NCBI RefSeq assembly: GCF_023702125.1
Contig: NZ_CP098415.1
Coordinates: 1,054,001 to 1,118,000, forward strand
Direction of reading: 5' to 3'
DNA: 64,000 bases
From: Halorubrum hochsteinianum
GTDB lineage: Archaea > Halobacteriota > Halobacteria > Halobacteriales > Haloferacaceae
In this document: positions 47,620-56,013 of the stretch, in pieces
Layout: each line of letters opens with the position of its first letter
How positions within the stretch are numbered: position 1 is the first letter of the stretch
Translations under genes and position numbers: made by a program
Notes under the pieces: generated by a model
Databases searched by the model: none
What the model was told of the DNA's origin: nothing
What the model saw: only the letters and a program-made list of their open reading frames with translations

Positions 47620-49140
47620 ATGCCGCGGGTCCGGGTCCGCGGCATCTACGCCACGGCGCTCACGGCGCGCCTGCTCGACGCCGGCCACGAGGTGGTCGAC
47701 GCCTCGCCGCCGATCCGGCGGCGGTTCGACGCCGCGTTCGGGACCGAGCCGCCGGACGTCCGGATCGAGACGAGCGCGGACCGGCAGGGCGTCGCCGCGA
47801 GCGGCGATCCGGACGCGGTCGAGGCGGTCCGGGACCTGCTGACGGACGCCGGCCGCGACGCGCTCGCGTGGCCGGACCCGACCCCGCCCGGGACCGTCCT
47901 CGACGGCGAGGTGACGGAGACGCTCGGCGGCGGCGCGGTGGTCCGGCTCCGCGTCGGCGACGGGGCCGAGGGGGCGGGCGCGCCCACGGGGGCTCCCGAG
48001 GGGTACCTGCCGTACGGCGACGTCGACGCCCGCGTGGAGACGGGCGACCCCGTCCGGGTTCAGGTTCGCGAGTCGGCCGCGCCGTGGACCGACCGCCGCC
48101 CCGAGCTGTCGGGGGAGCTGCGGGTCGGCGGCGACCTCGTCGCGCTCGAACCGGGGTCGGGGACGCGGGTCGACGCGCGGAGCGACGAGGCCGCCCGTGA
48201 GCTGTCGGGGATGCTCGACCTGCTCGGCCTCGAACCGCCGGAGGGGTGGCGGGCGGTGTGGCGGCCGCCGGCCGTCGACGCCGACACGGAGGCGCTGACT
48301 GCCGGACTCGACGACGCGGTCGAGGCCGCGGAGGCGCTGCGCGCGGCGACCGGCGGCGGCGAGGGGAGCGGAGTGATCGAGGACGGCGACGGAGACGGTC
48401 CCGCGGGCGGGTCCGCCCTCGGCGTCCTCGACGACCGGAGCCGGCTCCGCGACGCGCCGACCGCCGCGCCGAACGCCGGCGTCTGGGCCTGGTTCGGCCG
48501 GGAGAGCCGGTTCGGGCTCGACGACGCGCGCCGGACCGCGACCGCGACGATGCCGGGCCACCACCGCGTGAAGGCGGGGTCGTCCGACGCCTCGGCCGGG
48601 GTCGACCTCGCGGAGTCCCTCTGCGACCCCGACCCCGACGCCGCGTTCCCGTTCGCGGTCGTGAGCGACGCGTTCGGCCCGCGCGAGGGGGACGCGCTCC
48701 GGATCGACCACGGGAAGCCCGACGGCCGGCTGATCACCCTCGGCGAGGGGACGGTCACCGGCGTGGACGCCGACGGCACCGTGACCGTCGAGCGCGAGAT
48801 GACCGGCGGCGGGACCTACGACGGCCTCGGCGTCGACCGCGAGGCGGGCGACGTGGCGGAGACGAGCCTGAAGGAGGGGCGCTGGTGGTACCCGACGACC
48901 TATCGCGGCCGGGACGGGACCGTCAGCGGGACCTACGTCAACGTCTGTACGCCCGTGGAGGTGTTCCCGGACGCCGCTCGCTACGTGGACCTCCACGTCG
49001 ACGTGGTGAAACGCCCCGACGGGACCGTCGAGCGCGTCGACGACGACGAACTCGACGAGGCGGTCGCGGCCGGGACGGTCCCCGAGCCGCTGGCCGAGAA
49101 GGCGCGGAGCGTCGCGTCGGCGCTGGAGAACGCGCTGTAA
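47620..49140 (+). CDS. FAU-1-like RNase E/G-related RNA-binding protein (DUF402 C-terminus)
   Basis: 506 residues. MPRVRVRGIYATALTARLL and PPIRRRFDAAFG form the N-terminal part; PGTVLDGEVTETLGGGAVVR with GYLPYGDVDARVETGDPVRV is an S1-like/RNase E N-terminal segment; the last 190 residues (HHRVKAGSSDASAGVD, GDALRIDHGKPDGRLITLGE, YVNVCTPVEVFPDAARYVDL) are a DUF402 domain. FAU-1 proteins bind AU-rich RNA and the Pyrococcus enzyme trims pre-5S rRNA. Two acidic low-complexity inserts (about 108-120, 245-270) are halophilic additions. ATG 47620 follows the previous stop at once; a GTG two codons before is possible. Confidence 0.87.
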   Translation: MPRVRVRGIYATALTARLLDAGHEVVDASPPIRRRFDAAFGTEPPDVRIETSADRQGVAASGDPDAVEAVRDLLTDAGRDALAWPDPTPPGTVLDGEVTETLGGGAVVRLRVGDGAEGAGAPTGAPEGYLPYGDVDARVETGDPVRVQVRESAAPWTDRRPELSGELRVGGDLVALEPGSGTRVDARSDEAARELSGMLDLLGLEPPEGWRAVWRPPAVDADTEALTAGLDDAVEAAEALRAATGGGEGSGVIEDGDGDGPAGGSALGVLDDRSRLRDAPTAAPNAGVWAWFGRESRFGLDDARRTATATMPGHHRVKAGSSDASAGVDLAESLCDPDPDAAFPFAVVSDAFGPREGDALRIDHGKPDGRLITLGEGTVTGVDADGTVTVEREMTGGGTYDGLGVDREAGDVAETSLKEGRWWYPTTYRGRDGTVSGTYVNVCTPVEVFPDAARYVDLHVDVVKRPDGTVERVDDDELDEAVAAGTVPEPLAEKARSVASALENAL

Positions 49141-49199
49141 GGCGGGCGTGGCGACCGATCGACTCGGTCGTTTCGTAATTCAATCACTTCGTTCCGTTA

Positions 49200-49213
49200 C
49201 AATAGCATTATTG
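49200..49213. promoter_or_regulatory. AT-rich palindrome upstream of the GH97 gene
   Basis: CAATA-GCAT-TATTG lies 27-40 bases before ATG 49240 in a short AT-rich spacer (also GTATACACGG nearer the gene). It may contain the core promoter and an operator; no matching regulator gene adjoins. Confidence 0.4.
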
Positions 49214-49239
49214 TTCATCGTATACACGGTGCGGACGGA

Positions 49240-52200
49240 ATGGGTGAGAAACGATCACAGCAAACGTTCGACGGGGCGACGCGGCGGGGGTTCCTGGGGA
49301 GCGTGGGGGCGCTGGTGGCCGCGGCCGGGTACTCCGGGACCGTGGCGGCCGACGACGCCGCGCGGGTAGCTAACGACGCGGACGACCCGGTTCAGACGGT
49401 CGCGTCGCCGGACGGGTCGATCGCGGTGACGGTCGACGTCGGCGACGGGGTCCCGACCTACGAGGTCGCGCGCGACGGGACGACCTACGTGGAGCCGTCG
49501 ACGCTCGGGTTCGACTTCGGGAATCAGGCGGCGTTCGGGGCGAGCGCCGCCGGCGAGGCCGGTCCCGTGGCGGTGACGGGGACGGAGCGCGAGTCCGCGA
49601 CCGAGGCGTGGGAGCCGGTGTGGGGGGCGTACGACGAGGTATCGGCCGAGTACAACGCGCTCAGCGTCGGTCTCACGGACGCGGCGGACGACGGCGGGGA
49701 CGGCGGGGGCGACAGCCGTCAGGCGACGCTTCAGGTGCGCGTCTTCGACGACGGGGTCGGGCTCCGGGTCGTCCTCGGCGAGGGATTCGCGAGCAACCAG
49801 CGGCGGGCGGTGGTCGTCTCGGAGAACACCGGCGTCGACTTCGCGGACGACTACACCGCGTGGTGGATCGAGAACCGGGTGACGAACCCGCGGTTCGAAC
49901 AGGAGTACGCGGAGACGCCGCTCTCCGAGATTCCCGGCGGGAGCGAGGAGCGACGGCCGACGGGCACGCCGATGCGGCGCGGCGCGCACACGCCGCTCAC
50001 GGTCGACGCCGGCGACGCGTACCTCAGCGTTCACGAGGCGAACCTCGACGACTACGCGGCCGCGACGCTCGCGCCGCGGGACGACGGCGGCGGGACCGCG
50101 TTCGCGACCGAACTCACGCCGCTGCCGGAGGGGAGCAAGGCCTCGCTGGAGCTGCCGGCGGCGACGCCGTGGCGGACGATCCAGGTCGCCGACCGCCCGG
50201 GCGGCCTGATCGAGTCGCAGCTGGTCCCGCTGCTCTCCGACCCGCTCGACGAGGAGGCGCTGCCGACGGCGGGCGGCGAGCCCGACACCGACTGGATCGA
50301 GCCGCGCAAGTACGTCGGCATCTGGTGGACGATGATCGCGGGGCAGGCGAACTGGGAGTACCGGTCCGACGACGCCGTCGCGGGCGGGGGCGGGAACCCC
50401 GCGGCCTACGTCCACGGCGCGCGCACCGAGCGGATGAAGCGGTACATGCGCTTCGCGAGCGAGAACGGGATCGACGGCGTCCTCGTCGAGGGGTGGAACG
50501 AGGGGTGGGACACCTACCCCGGCGACGGGAGCGGCTTCGGCTTCGGCGTCGACGACTCCTACCCGGACTTCGACGTGCGCGAGGTGACCGACTTCGGTGC
50601 CGGCCTCCCGGACCCGGTGGAGATGACGATCCACAACGAGACCGCCGGGAACCTCCCGGGGTACGAGTCCGCGATCCTCGACGGGGACGTCTTCGCGGGC
50701 TACGAGGAGACGGGGATCAACTCGATCAAGAACGGCTACGTCTCTGACCCCGGCCTCGGCATCGACGGCGACGGCTCCGAGCCGACCCACAACCAGCACA
50801 ACCAGCTCGCGGTGAACCACCACCGGCTGGTGATCCGCGAGGCCGCCGCGAACCGCCAGCTGCTGGAGATCCACGAGGGGATCAAGCCGACCGGGGAGAT
50901 CCGCACCTACCCGAACGTGGCGAACCGCGAGGTCGTCAAGGCGCAGGAGTACGACGGGTTCGGCCAGCTCGGGTCGAACGTCGGCCGCGATCACCACGTC
51001 ACGCTCCCGTTCACGCGGAACCTCGCCGGTCCCGTGAGCTTCCAGCCGGGCATCTTCGACCTCACCTTCGGCGACGACCGCGGCGACCGGATCCAGACGA
51101 CGCGGGCGAAACAGCTCGCGATGTACCCGACGTACCTCAGCGGCCTCCAGATGGCGGCCGACCGGATCGAGGGGTACGTCGACGAGACGTTCGGGGTGGG
51201 CGAGGGGCTCCACGCCGCCGCCGGCGACCGCGACGGGCTGGTCACCGACGACTCGTGGCGTGACGCCTTCGGCACCAACTTCGTCGCCGTCGACCCCAAC
51301 CGCGCGCCGAGCGGGTCGTCGGTCTCCTTTACGGTCGAGGACGTGCCGAGCTCCGGGACGTACGACCTCCACCTCCGGTACGCGAGCGACGGCGAGGAGA
51401 ACGCCGGCCGCGTGATCGACGCCGGCGGGCCGCGGGCCACGCTGCGCGTCAACGGCGAGGCGCGGACGATCGAGCCGCCGTTCACCGACTACTGGGACGA
51501 CTGGCGGGTGTTCACGACCGAGGTCGAACTGGCGGCGGGCGACAACGAGGTCGCGATCGAACTGGAGTACGACGACGGCGACGGCGGGTTCGTCGGCGAC
51601 GTGGGCGGGTTCAACCTCAACGCGGTCGCGGTCACCGAGGCCGGGGAACCGTCGCCGATTCCGGCCGAGTACGAGGGGTACGAGCCCGAAAACGAGAACT
51701 TCGACGCCGAAGCGGAGTTCGGATTCATCGAGGCGGTCTCGGCCGCGGGCTGGGACGAGACCCGCGTCGTCGGCTCCGCGATCGGCGAGTACCTCGCGAT
51801 CGCCCGCCGCCACGGCGACGAGTGGTTCCTCGGCGTCATGACCGACGGAAACGGCCGCGCGGTCGACGTGCCGCTCGACTTCCTCGCGCCGGGGAACTCC
51901 GGCGACGCCCCCGGCGACTCCGGCGGGGCACCGGGGCGGGGAGACGGAAACGGACGCGGGAACGGAAATGGGCGTGAAAACGGAAGCGAACGCGGCAACG
52001 GCAACGGCCGTGGAGACGGACGCGGCAGCGGCAACGACCGAAACGGTCCCAAGTACGTCGCCGAGATATACTCGGACGCGGTCGGGGCCGGCGTCGACGC
52101 CGACCCGACCGGGGTCCGCATCGACGAGGCGGTCGTCACGCCGGAGTCGACGCTGTTGGCGTCGCTGGCCCCGAGCGGGGGAACGGCGGTCAGGCTGCGC

Positions 52201-53193
52201 CCGGCACGGGGCCGCGAGATCGGCCGGCTCCCCGGGTACGAACGCCCGGAGCAGTCGGTCTCGGTGTCGATCGCCGACGAGGCCGACCTCGGCGAGTCGT
52301 TCGTCACGGGGACCGGCTCTAACGACGCCGCCTTCGTCGGCGGGACCACCGTCGAGATTCTCGTCGACGGCGAGGTCGCCGCGCTCGACAACGTCCGACT
52401 CCCGCCGAACGCCGACGGGGCAACGGTCGACCTCGGCTTCAGCATCTCGCGGATCGGGACGTTCGACGTCGTCGTCCGCGAGGCCGACGGCGGGGGCGAA
52501 CTGGCGTCCGGGAGCGTGACGGTCGCGCCCGGCGACATCGTCGCCGAGTTCACCGACCCGCGAGGCGACGACGACGGCCCCGGCGAGTACGTCTACCCGA
52601 CGAACGGCGCGTTTCGGGAGGGTGCGTTCGACCTGCGCTCGTTCCGCGTGCTGGAGACGAGCGAGGAGTACCGGTTCGCGTTCGAGGTCGAGAACCTGTA
52701 CGACACGTTCGGCGGCGGCTTCTCGCCGCACTACTTCCTCGCGTACCTGCGCGATCCAGAGGCTGACGGCGGGCGGACGGTGCCGCTCGACGACCTCGGA
52801 CTGGCAGCCGAGTTCGACGACCCGTGGCAGTACCGGGTCGACGCGAGCGGCTTCGGGAGGGGGATCACCGACGCCGACGGAGCGAATCTCGGCACGCCGG
52901 AGGTGTTCGCCAGTTTCGACGCGGACACGGCGGTCGTCTCGATACCGAAGTCGGCGGTCGGGGGCGACCTCTCCGGGTGGGAAGTGCTACCGGTCGTCGG
53001 TTCGGAGGACCGCGGCGGTCTGCGGGCGGTGGCGGTCGACGCCGGCGACTTCGTCTTCGGCGGTGCCCGAGAGGGCGCGGCGGACAACGCGCCGCGCGTC
53101 GTCGACCTGATCACGCCCGACGGCGTCTCGCAGGCGGACGCGCTCGACTACGGCCCCGACTCGCTGGCGTCGCTGCCGTTCACGCCGCTGTAG
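49240..53193 (+). CDS. Secreted GH97 glycoside hydrolase with inserted and C-terminal accessory domains
   Basis: 1317 residues. Tat-type signal (ATRRGFLGSVGALVAAAGYS). GH97 N-terminal barrel (about 50-320) from VQTVASPDGSIAVTVDVGDG; catalytic TIM barrel (about 350-660) with YVGIWWTMIAGQANW, ENGIDGVLVEGWNEGWDTYP, EIHEGIKPTGEIRTYPNVAN and REVVKAQEYDGFG. A beta-sandwich like CBM6/35 (about 680-807: GTYDLHLRYASDGEENAG) is inserted before the GH97 C-domain (AGWDETRVVGSAIGEYLAIA, about 830), itself split by a Gly/Asn/Arg linker (about 885-935). Then an Ig-like part and a glucodextranase-C/DOMON-like domain (about 1096-1317). GH97 covers alpha-glucosidases and alpha-galactosidases; specificity unresolved. 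Confidence 0.9.
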   Translation: MGEKRSQQTFDGATRRGFLGSVGALVAAAGYSGTVAADDAARVANDADDPVQTVASPDGSIAVTVDVGDGVPTYEVARDGTTYVEPSTLGFDFGNQAAFGASAAGEAGPVAVTGTERESATEAWEPVWGAYDEVSAEYNALSVGLTDAADDGGDGGGDSRQATLQVRVFDDGVGLRVVLGEGFASNQRRAVVVSENTGVDFADDYTAWWIENRVTNPRFEQEYAETPLSEIPGGSEERRPTGTPMRRGAHTPLTVDAGDAYLSVHEANLDDYAAATLAPRDDGGGTAFATELTPLPEGSKASLELPAATPWRTIQVADRPGGLIESQLVPLLSDPLDEEALPTAGGEPDTDWIEPRKYVGIWWTMIAGQANWEYRSDDAVAGGGGNPAAYVHGARTERMKRYMRFASENGIDGVLVEGWNEGWDTYPGDGSGFGFGVDDSYPDFDVREVTDFGAGLPDPVEMTIHNETAGNLPGYESAILDGDVFAGYEETGINSIKNGYVSDPGLGIDGDGSEPTHNQHNQLAVNHHRLVIREAAANRQLLEIHEGIKPTGEIRTYPNVANREVVKAQEYDGFGQLGSNVGRDHHVTLPFTRNLAGPVSFQPGIFDLTFGDDRGDRIQTTRAKQLAMYPTYLSGLQMAADRIEGYVDETFGVGEGLHAAAGDRDGLVTDDSWRDAFGTNFVAVDPNRAPSGSSVSFTVEDVPSSGTYDLHLRYASDGEENAGRVIDAGGPRATLRVNGEARTIEPPFTDYWDDWRVFTTEVELAAGDNEVAIELEYDDGDGGFVGDVGGFNLNAVAVTEAGEPSPIPAEYEGYEPENENFDAEAEFGFIEAVSAAGWDETRVVGSAIGEYLAIARRHGDEWFLGVMTDGNGRAVDVPLDFLAPGNSGDAPGDSGGAPGRGDGNGRGNGNGRENGSERGNGNGRGDGRGSGNDRNGPKYVAEIYSDAVGAGVDADPTGVRIDEAVVTPESTLLASLAPSGGTAVRLRPARGREIGRLPGYERPEQSVSVSIADEADLGESFVTGTGSNDAAFVGGTTVEILVDGEVAALDNVRLPPNADGATVDLGFSISRIGTFDVVVREADGGGELASGSVTVAPGDIVAEFTDPRGDDDGPGEYVYPTNGAFREGAFDLRSFRVLETSEEYRFAFEVENLYDTFGGGFSPHYFLAYLRDPEADGGRTVPLDDLGLAAEFDDPWQYRVDASGFGRGITDADGANLGTPEVFASFDADTAVVSIPKSAVGGDLSGWEVLPVVGSEDRGGLRAVAVDAGDFVFGGAREGAADNAPRVVDLITPDGVSQADALDYGPDSLASLPFTPL

Positions 53194-53249
53194 GGGATAA
53201 AGAGGAGGTGCGGGAGCGGACGAGTGGGTGCGGGGTCGGCCCCCGGCGC

Positions 53250-53585
53250 TCAGAAGTGGTTCGCGGACTCGGTCTCGTGTTTGAGTTCGCCGCCGCGGCC
53301 GCCCTCGACGGTGGACGCGCCGTTGTCGCCGGAGGAGGCGGTCCGCACCGTCACGTCGTCGACCTCGTCGAAGTCCATGATCAGGTCGCGGCGGATGTTG
53401 TCGGCGGTGATGTTCGAGATGCCGCAGCCGGAGCAGGTGCCGCCGAGTTCGACGACGACCTCGCCGGTGTCGGGGTCCGCCTCCCGCACGACGCTCGTGC
53501 CGCCGTGCATCTGGATGATCGGCATCTGTCCGACCATCCACCGCTCGACCCGGTCCGCGAGGCTCTCGTCGCTCTCGTCGCTCAT
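53250..53585 (-). CDS. NifU C-terminal-type iron-sulfur scaffold protein
   Basis: 111 residues. [20 protein letters not shown] is the Nfu/NifU C-domain with its CxxC pair, which can hold a [4Fe-4S] cluster shared between two subunits. Preceding [20 protein letters not shown] is the usual N-terminal part, with a 20-residue acidic lead and a polar tail. Carries clusters to apo-proteins in the cytoplasm. Two ferredoxins in this window are possible clients. TATA-like CCTAAACCG lies about 40 bases upstream. Confidence 0.92.
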   Translation of the reverse strand: MSDESDESLADRVERWMVGQMPIIQMHGGTSVVREADPDTGEVVVELGGTCSGCGISNITADNIRRDLIMDFDEVDDVTVRTASSGDNGASTVEGGRGGELKHETESANHF

Positions 53586-53758
53586 TGTCGCTTCTTCGCC
53601 CCCGACGGTATGGAAAGTTGCGGTTTAGGAGCCGCGAGCGGGAAAGAAAGGAACTGTGTCATCGTCGATGAGACGGGAACGCGCCCGGACGGGCCGCGAG
53701 CGGTCGCGGCGGAGGCGGCGTTCGAGGCGGCCACGGGGGTCGCAACGGGGAGAGGCCC

Positions 53759-54097
53759 CTATCGGTCGCGCTCGTCGCTCGCGTCGGGCGACTCCTCCGA
53801 CTGGCTCGGGAGCCGGGTCGGGTCGGCGGCGTCGCCGCCGCGCATCGAGTCGTCGCGTTCGAGCAGGTACAGGAGCGGGCCGAACGCGGTCAACACGAGG
53901 ACGCCGGGCAGGGGCGCGTCGGGGACGAGGATCGCCGTGACGACGCTCGCGCCGCCGGTGAGGACGACGAGCGCGGCCCACAGCGCCGGCGTCCCGAGGT
54001 CGACGCCGACGCGGACGGCGTCGCGATAGACGGCCGCGGCGATCAGGGCGACGGCGAGGCCGCCGCCGCCGGCGACGAGCGCCGTAGTGAGGGTCAT
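53759..54097 (-). CDS. Small three-helix membrane protein
   Basis: 112 residues. Three hydrophobic segments (about 3-24, 36-57, 64-80: LTTALVAGGGGLAVALIAAA, ALWAALVVLTGGASVVTAIL, LPGVLVLTAFGPLLYLLERD) and a charged Asp/Ser/Arg tail of 30 residues. Function unknown; build is common in haloarchaea. It lies between the NifU-type and membrane ferredoxin genes on the same strand, with separate spacers. The 170 bases after its 3' end hold nothing I can identify. Confidence 0.65.
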   Translation of the reverse strand: MTLTTALVAGGGGLAVALIAAAVYRDAVRVGVDLGTPALWAALVVLTGGASVVTAILVPDAPLPGVLVLTAFGPLLYLLERDDSMRGGDAADPTRLPSQSEESPDASDERDR

Positions 54098-54184
54098 GCG
54101 ATCGGTTGGTGCGAGACGCGAAAAAGGGTGTCGCGAGCGGGCGCGGGCCGGGAAACGAGTACGGGAGTGCGGAGCGCTGAGGAG

Positions 54185-54802
54185 CTACGGCGCTTCGCCG
54201 GTCTCGATGCTGAAGGAGTCGCGGGGGTACGCGACGCAGGTGAGCGTGTAGCCGTCGTCGATCTCGGCCTCCTCGAGCATCTGCTGGTTGTCGTGTTCGA
54301 CGAAGTCCTCGGAGGGACCGTCCGCGATCTGCCCGGCACAGGAGACGCACTGTCCCTGCCGGCAGGCGTACGGGAGGTCCCACCCCTCGTCTTCGCCCTG
54401 TTCGAGGATGGGCTGGTCGTTCGAGAGTTCGACCGTCTCGCCCTGCTTGACGAACTCGACCTCGAAGTACTCGACCTCGTCTTCGGGGATGTCGCCGGGG
54501 CCGGAGCTGACGGTGCCGCCCTCTTCGAGTTCGCCCTCCTCGCCGTCGCCGCCGGCGGGGATCGCGCCCGCGCCGCCACCGCCGCCGCCGACCGCGCGGT
54601 TGCCGGGCTCCGGGAACTCCGTCTCCGGGACCGCGGACGCGCGGTGTTCGAGCACTTCCTCGGAGATGTCGGTCGTGGGTTCCCACCCCGTCCCCTTCAC
54701 CGAGGTGATGAGGACGATGAGCAGCGTCGCGACCACCGCGAGCGCGATCGCGGGCAGGCTCACGATCCTCGTGATCGCCACGATCGCCAGTGGGCCAAAC
54801 AT
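54185..54802 (-). CDS. Membrane-anchored [2Fe-2S] ferredoxin
   Basis: 205 residues. One N-terminal helix (about 3-35, IVSLPAIALAVVATLLIVLI), a flexible Gly/Glu linker (about 70-105), then a plant-type ferredoxin domain: EYFEVEFVKQGETVELSNDQ, LPYACRQGQCVSCAGQIADG and GYTLTCVAYPRDSF with four cluster cysteines. C-x4-C-x2-C spacing is classic, unlike the soluble paralogue at 42 kb. It would deliver electrons at the inner membrane face. The start is fixed by the helix and by CTTAAACCAC 19-28 bases upstream. Confidence 0.9.
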   Translation of the reverse strand: MFGPLAIVAITRIVSLPAIALAVVATLLIVLITSVKGTGWEPTTDISEEVLEHRASAVPETEFPEPGNRAVGGGGGGAGAIPAGGDGEEGELEEGGTVSSGPGDIPEDEVEYFEVEFVKQGETVELSNDQPILEQGEDEGWDLPYACRQGQCVSCAGQIADGPSEDFVEHDNQQMLEEAEIDDGYTLTCVAYPRDSFSIETGEAP

Positions 54803-54820
54803 ACGAGCCGATAAGGAGAG

Positions 54821-54830
54821 GTGGTTTAAG
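54821..54830 (-). promoter_or_regulatory. TATA-like box of the membrane ferredoxin gene
   Basis: CTTAAACCAC on the minus strand, 19-28 bases before the start at 54802. Confidence 0.55.
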
Positions 54831-54914
54831 GCCGTTTTGATCGGTCCAACGGCGCGAGACCGGTTTCGAGGGGCGAAGCGGCCGGTCGACCTGGCGGGGG
54901 ACCGCGGAGCGGTC

Positions 54915-54923
54915 CATTTATCG
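54915..54923 (+). promoter_or_regulatory. TATA-like box of the PUA protein gene
   Basis: CATTTATCG, 24-32 bases before ATG 54947; the divergent ferredoxin promoter is 90 bases away. Confidence 0.6.
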
Positions 54924-54946
54924 GCCGAGCGGCCGACGGAGCGCGC

Positions 54947-55429
54947 ATGGAAGTGAAATCCCGGCACCACCTCCGGAGCGACGAGATCACGGCGATCCGC
55001 GAGGCGGTCGCCGACCACCTCGGGGTCGACATCGACGGCGACACGTTCGAGTTCGTCGAGTTCGTCGACGCCGGCTACGAACTCGTCTTGGTCGACGGGG
55101 ACCCGGCGGTCTTCTACGTCGACGACGACGAGCCGTTCCTCACCGTCCGCGGCGCGAACGACTTCGACCCGGAGACGGGCGTCGTCACCGTCGACGCGGG
55201 CGCGATCTCGTTCGTCTCCGACGGCGCGGACGTGATGCGGCCGGGCATCGTCGAGGCCGATCCGGAGATCCGCGAGAGCGACCTCGTCGTCGTCGCCGAG
55301 GAGACCCACGGGAAGGTGTTGGCCGTCGGCCGCGCGCTGGTCGACGGCGACGAGATGGTCGGCGACAGCGGGGAAGTCGTCGAGTCGATCCACCACGTCG
55401 GCGACGACCTCTACGAGTTCTCCGTCTGA
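54947..55429 (+). CDS. PUA-domain RNA-binding protein (MCT-1-like, DUF1947)
   Basis: 160 residues. N-terminal DUF1947-type domain (MEVKSRHHLRSDEITAIREA, FEFVEFVDAGYELVLVDGDP) followed by a PUA domain (about 78-158): VVTVDAGAISFVSDGADVMR and GIVEADPEIRESDLVVVAEE with KVLAVGRAL. The archaeal two-domain form resembles eukaryotic MCT-1/eIF2D and binds RNA, probably in translation or tRNA handling. Cytoplasmic. Repeat copy 3 begins 60 bases after its stop. Confidence 0.9.
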   Translation: MEVKSRHHLRSDEITAIREAVADHLGVDIDGDTFEFVEFVDAGYELVLVDGDPAVFYVDDDEPFLTVRGANDFDPETGVVTVDAGAISFVSDGADVMRPGIVEADPEIRESDLVVVAEETHGKVLAVGRALVDGDEMVGDSGEVVESIHHVGDDLYEFSV

Positions 55430-55490
55430 GCCGGCGGTCTTCGTTCTCGAATGTCGCGAGCGACGACGACAACAAACAGAGAACGTCTTG

Positions 55491-55935
55491 CGGTGGCGCG
55501 TGCCTGCGAGCGGTCGCCCCCGGCGGCCGCGAGCCAGCACGCGCGAGGTCGTCGGGCTTCGCCCGACTGCCCGTGGCGCGTCGCGCCACGCTGTCGCCGG
55601 CGCGTAGCGCCGGCTGTCACCGGGCGAAGCCCGGTTGCCCGAGGGACCACGTCCCTCGCTGCCAGAGAATCTTCGATTCTCGCTGGAGTCAGTCGCCGGA
55701 GCGAAGCGACGGCGACTGACGAGGCTGGGGAGGCGTGAGGTGCTGTGCGGTCGCAGGGGGTGGGACTCGAAGGGGCAGTCGCGAGGCAGTCAGAGGCGAC
55801 GTAAGCACCGAACGAGGGAGCGACAGCGAGCGAGTGAGGGGCGCAGCGAGCGTCTGACTGCCTCGCGACTGGGGCTTCGGCGGTCTCAGTCGTGACGAGA
55901 TCAGCAGCGTATGGCCGAGCGACTGGGGCTTCGGT
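55491..55935. repeat. Modular hairpin repeat, copy 3 (longest)
   Basis: Left box CGGTGGCGCGTGCCTGCGAG with its GCACGCGC partner at about 55537-55544. Then six short perfect hairpins in a row with 3-base loops: 55551-55567, 55572-55590, 55596-55614, 55619-55635, 55640-55658, about 55664-55682; then a 10-bp stem-loop (55688-55720) and the fixed box GACGAGGCTGGGGAGGCGTG. Right domain: GGGACTCGAAGGGG and 19-bp perfect arms at 55776-55794 and 55853-55871, followed by GGGGCTTCGGCGGT, which recurs in part near 55923. No believable protein. It fills most of the gap between two co-directional genes. Confidence 0.88.
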
Positions 55936-55980
55936 GATCATCTCGTCGACGGCGGTCTCGGCGCGTCGAGCGCTCCGCGT

Positions 55981-55989
55981 CTTTTAATC
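55981..55989 (+). promoter_or_regulatory. TATA-like box of the EEP nuclease gene
   Basis: CTTTTAATC, 25-33 bases before ATG 56014. Confidence 0.6.
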
Positions 55990-56013
55990 GCCTCGCCCGC
56001 GACGCCCGACGTA

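Noticed and set aside
49255-52731. A 1158-codon open frame antisense to the GH97 gene
   Set aside because: GC-rich coding DNA keeps the opposite strand open; its translation is Arg/Val/Leu biased with no domain, whereas the plus frame has a signal peptide and GH97 motifs.
55635-55895. Short open frames inside the hairpin repeats (for example ending DEAGEA, or with GWDSKGQSRG)
   Set aside because: They recur only because the repeat boxes recur; frames break between copies while hairpins stay paired, so the selected feature is structure, not protein.
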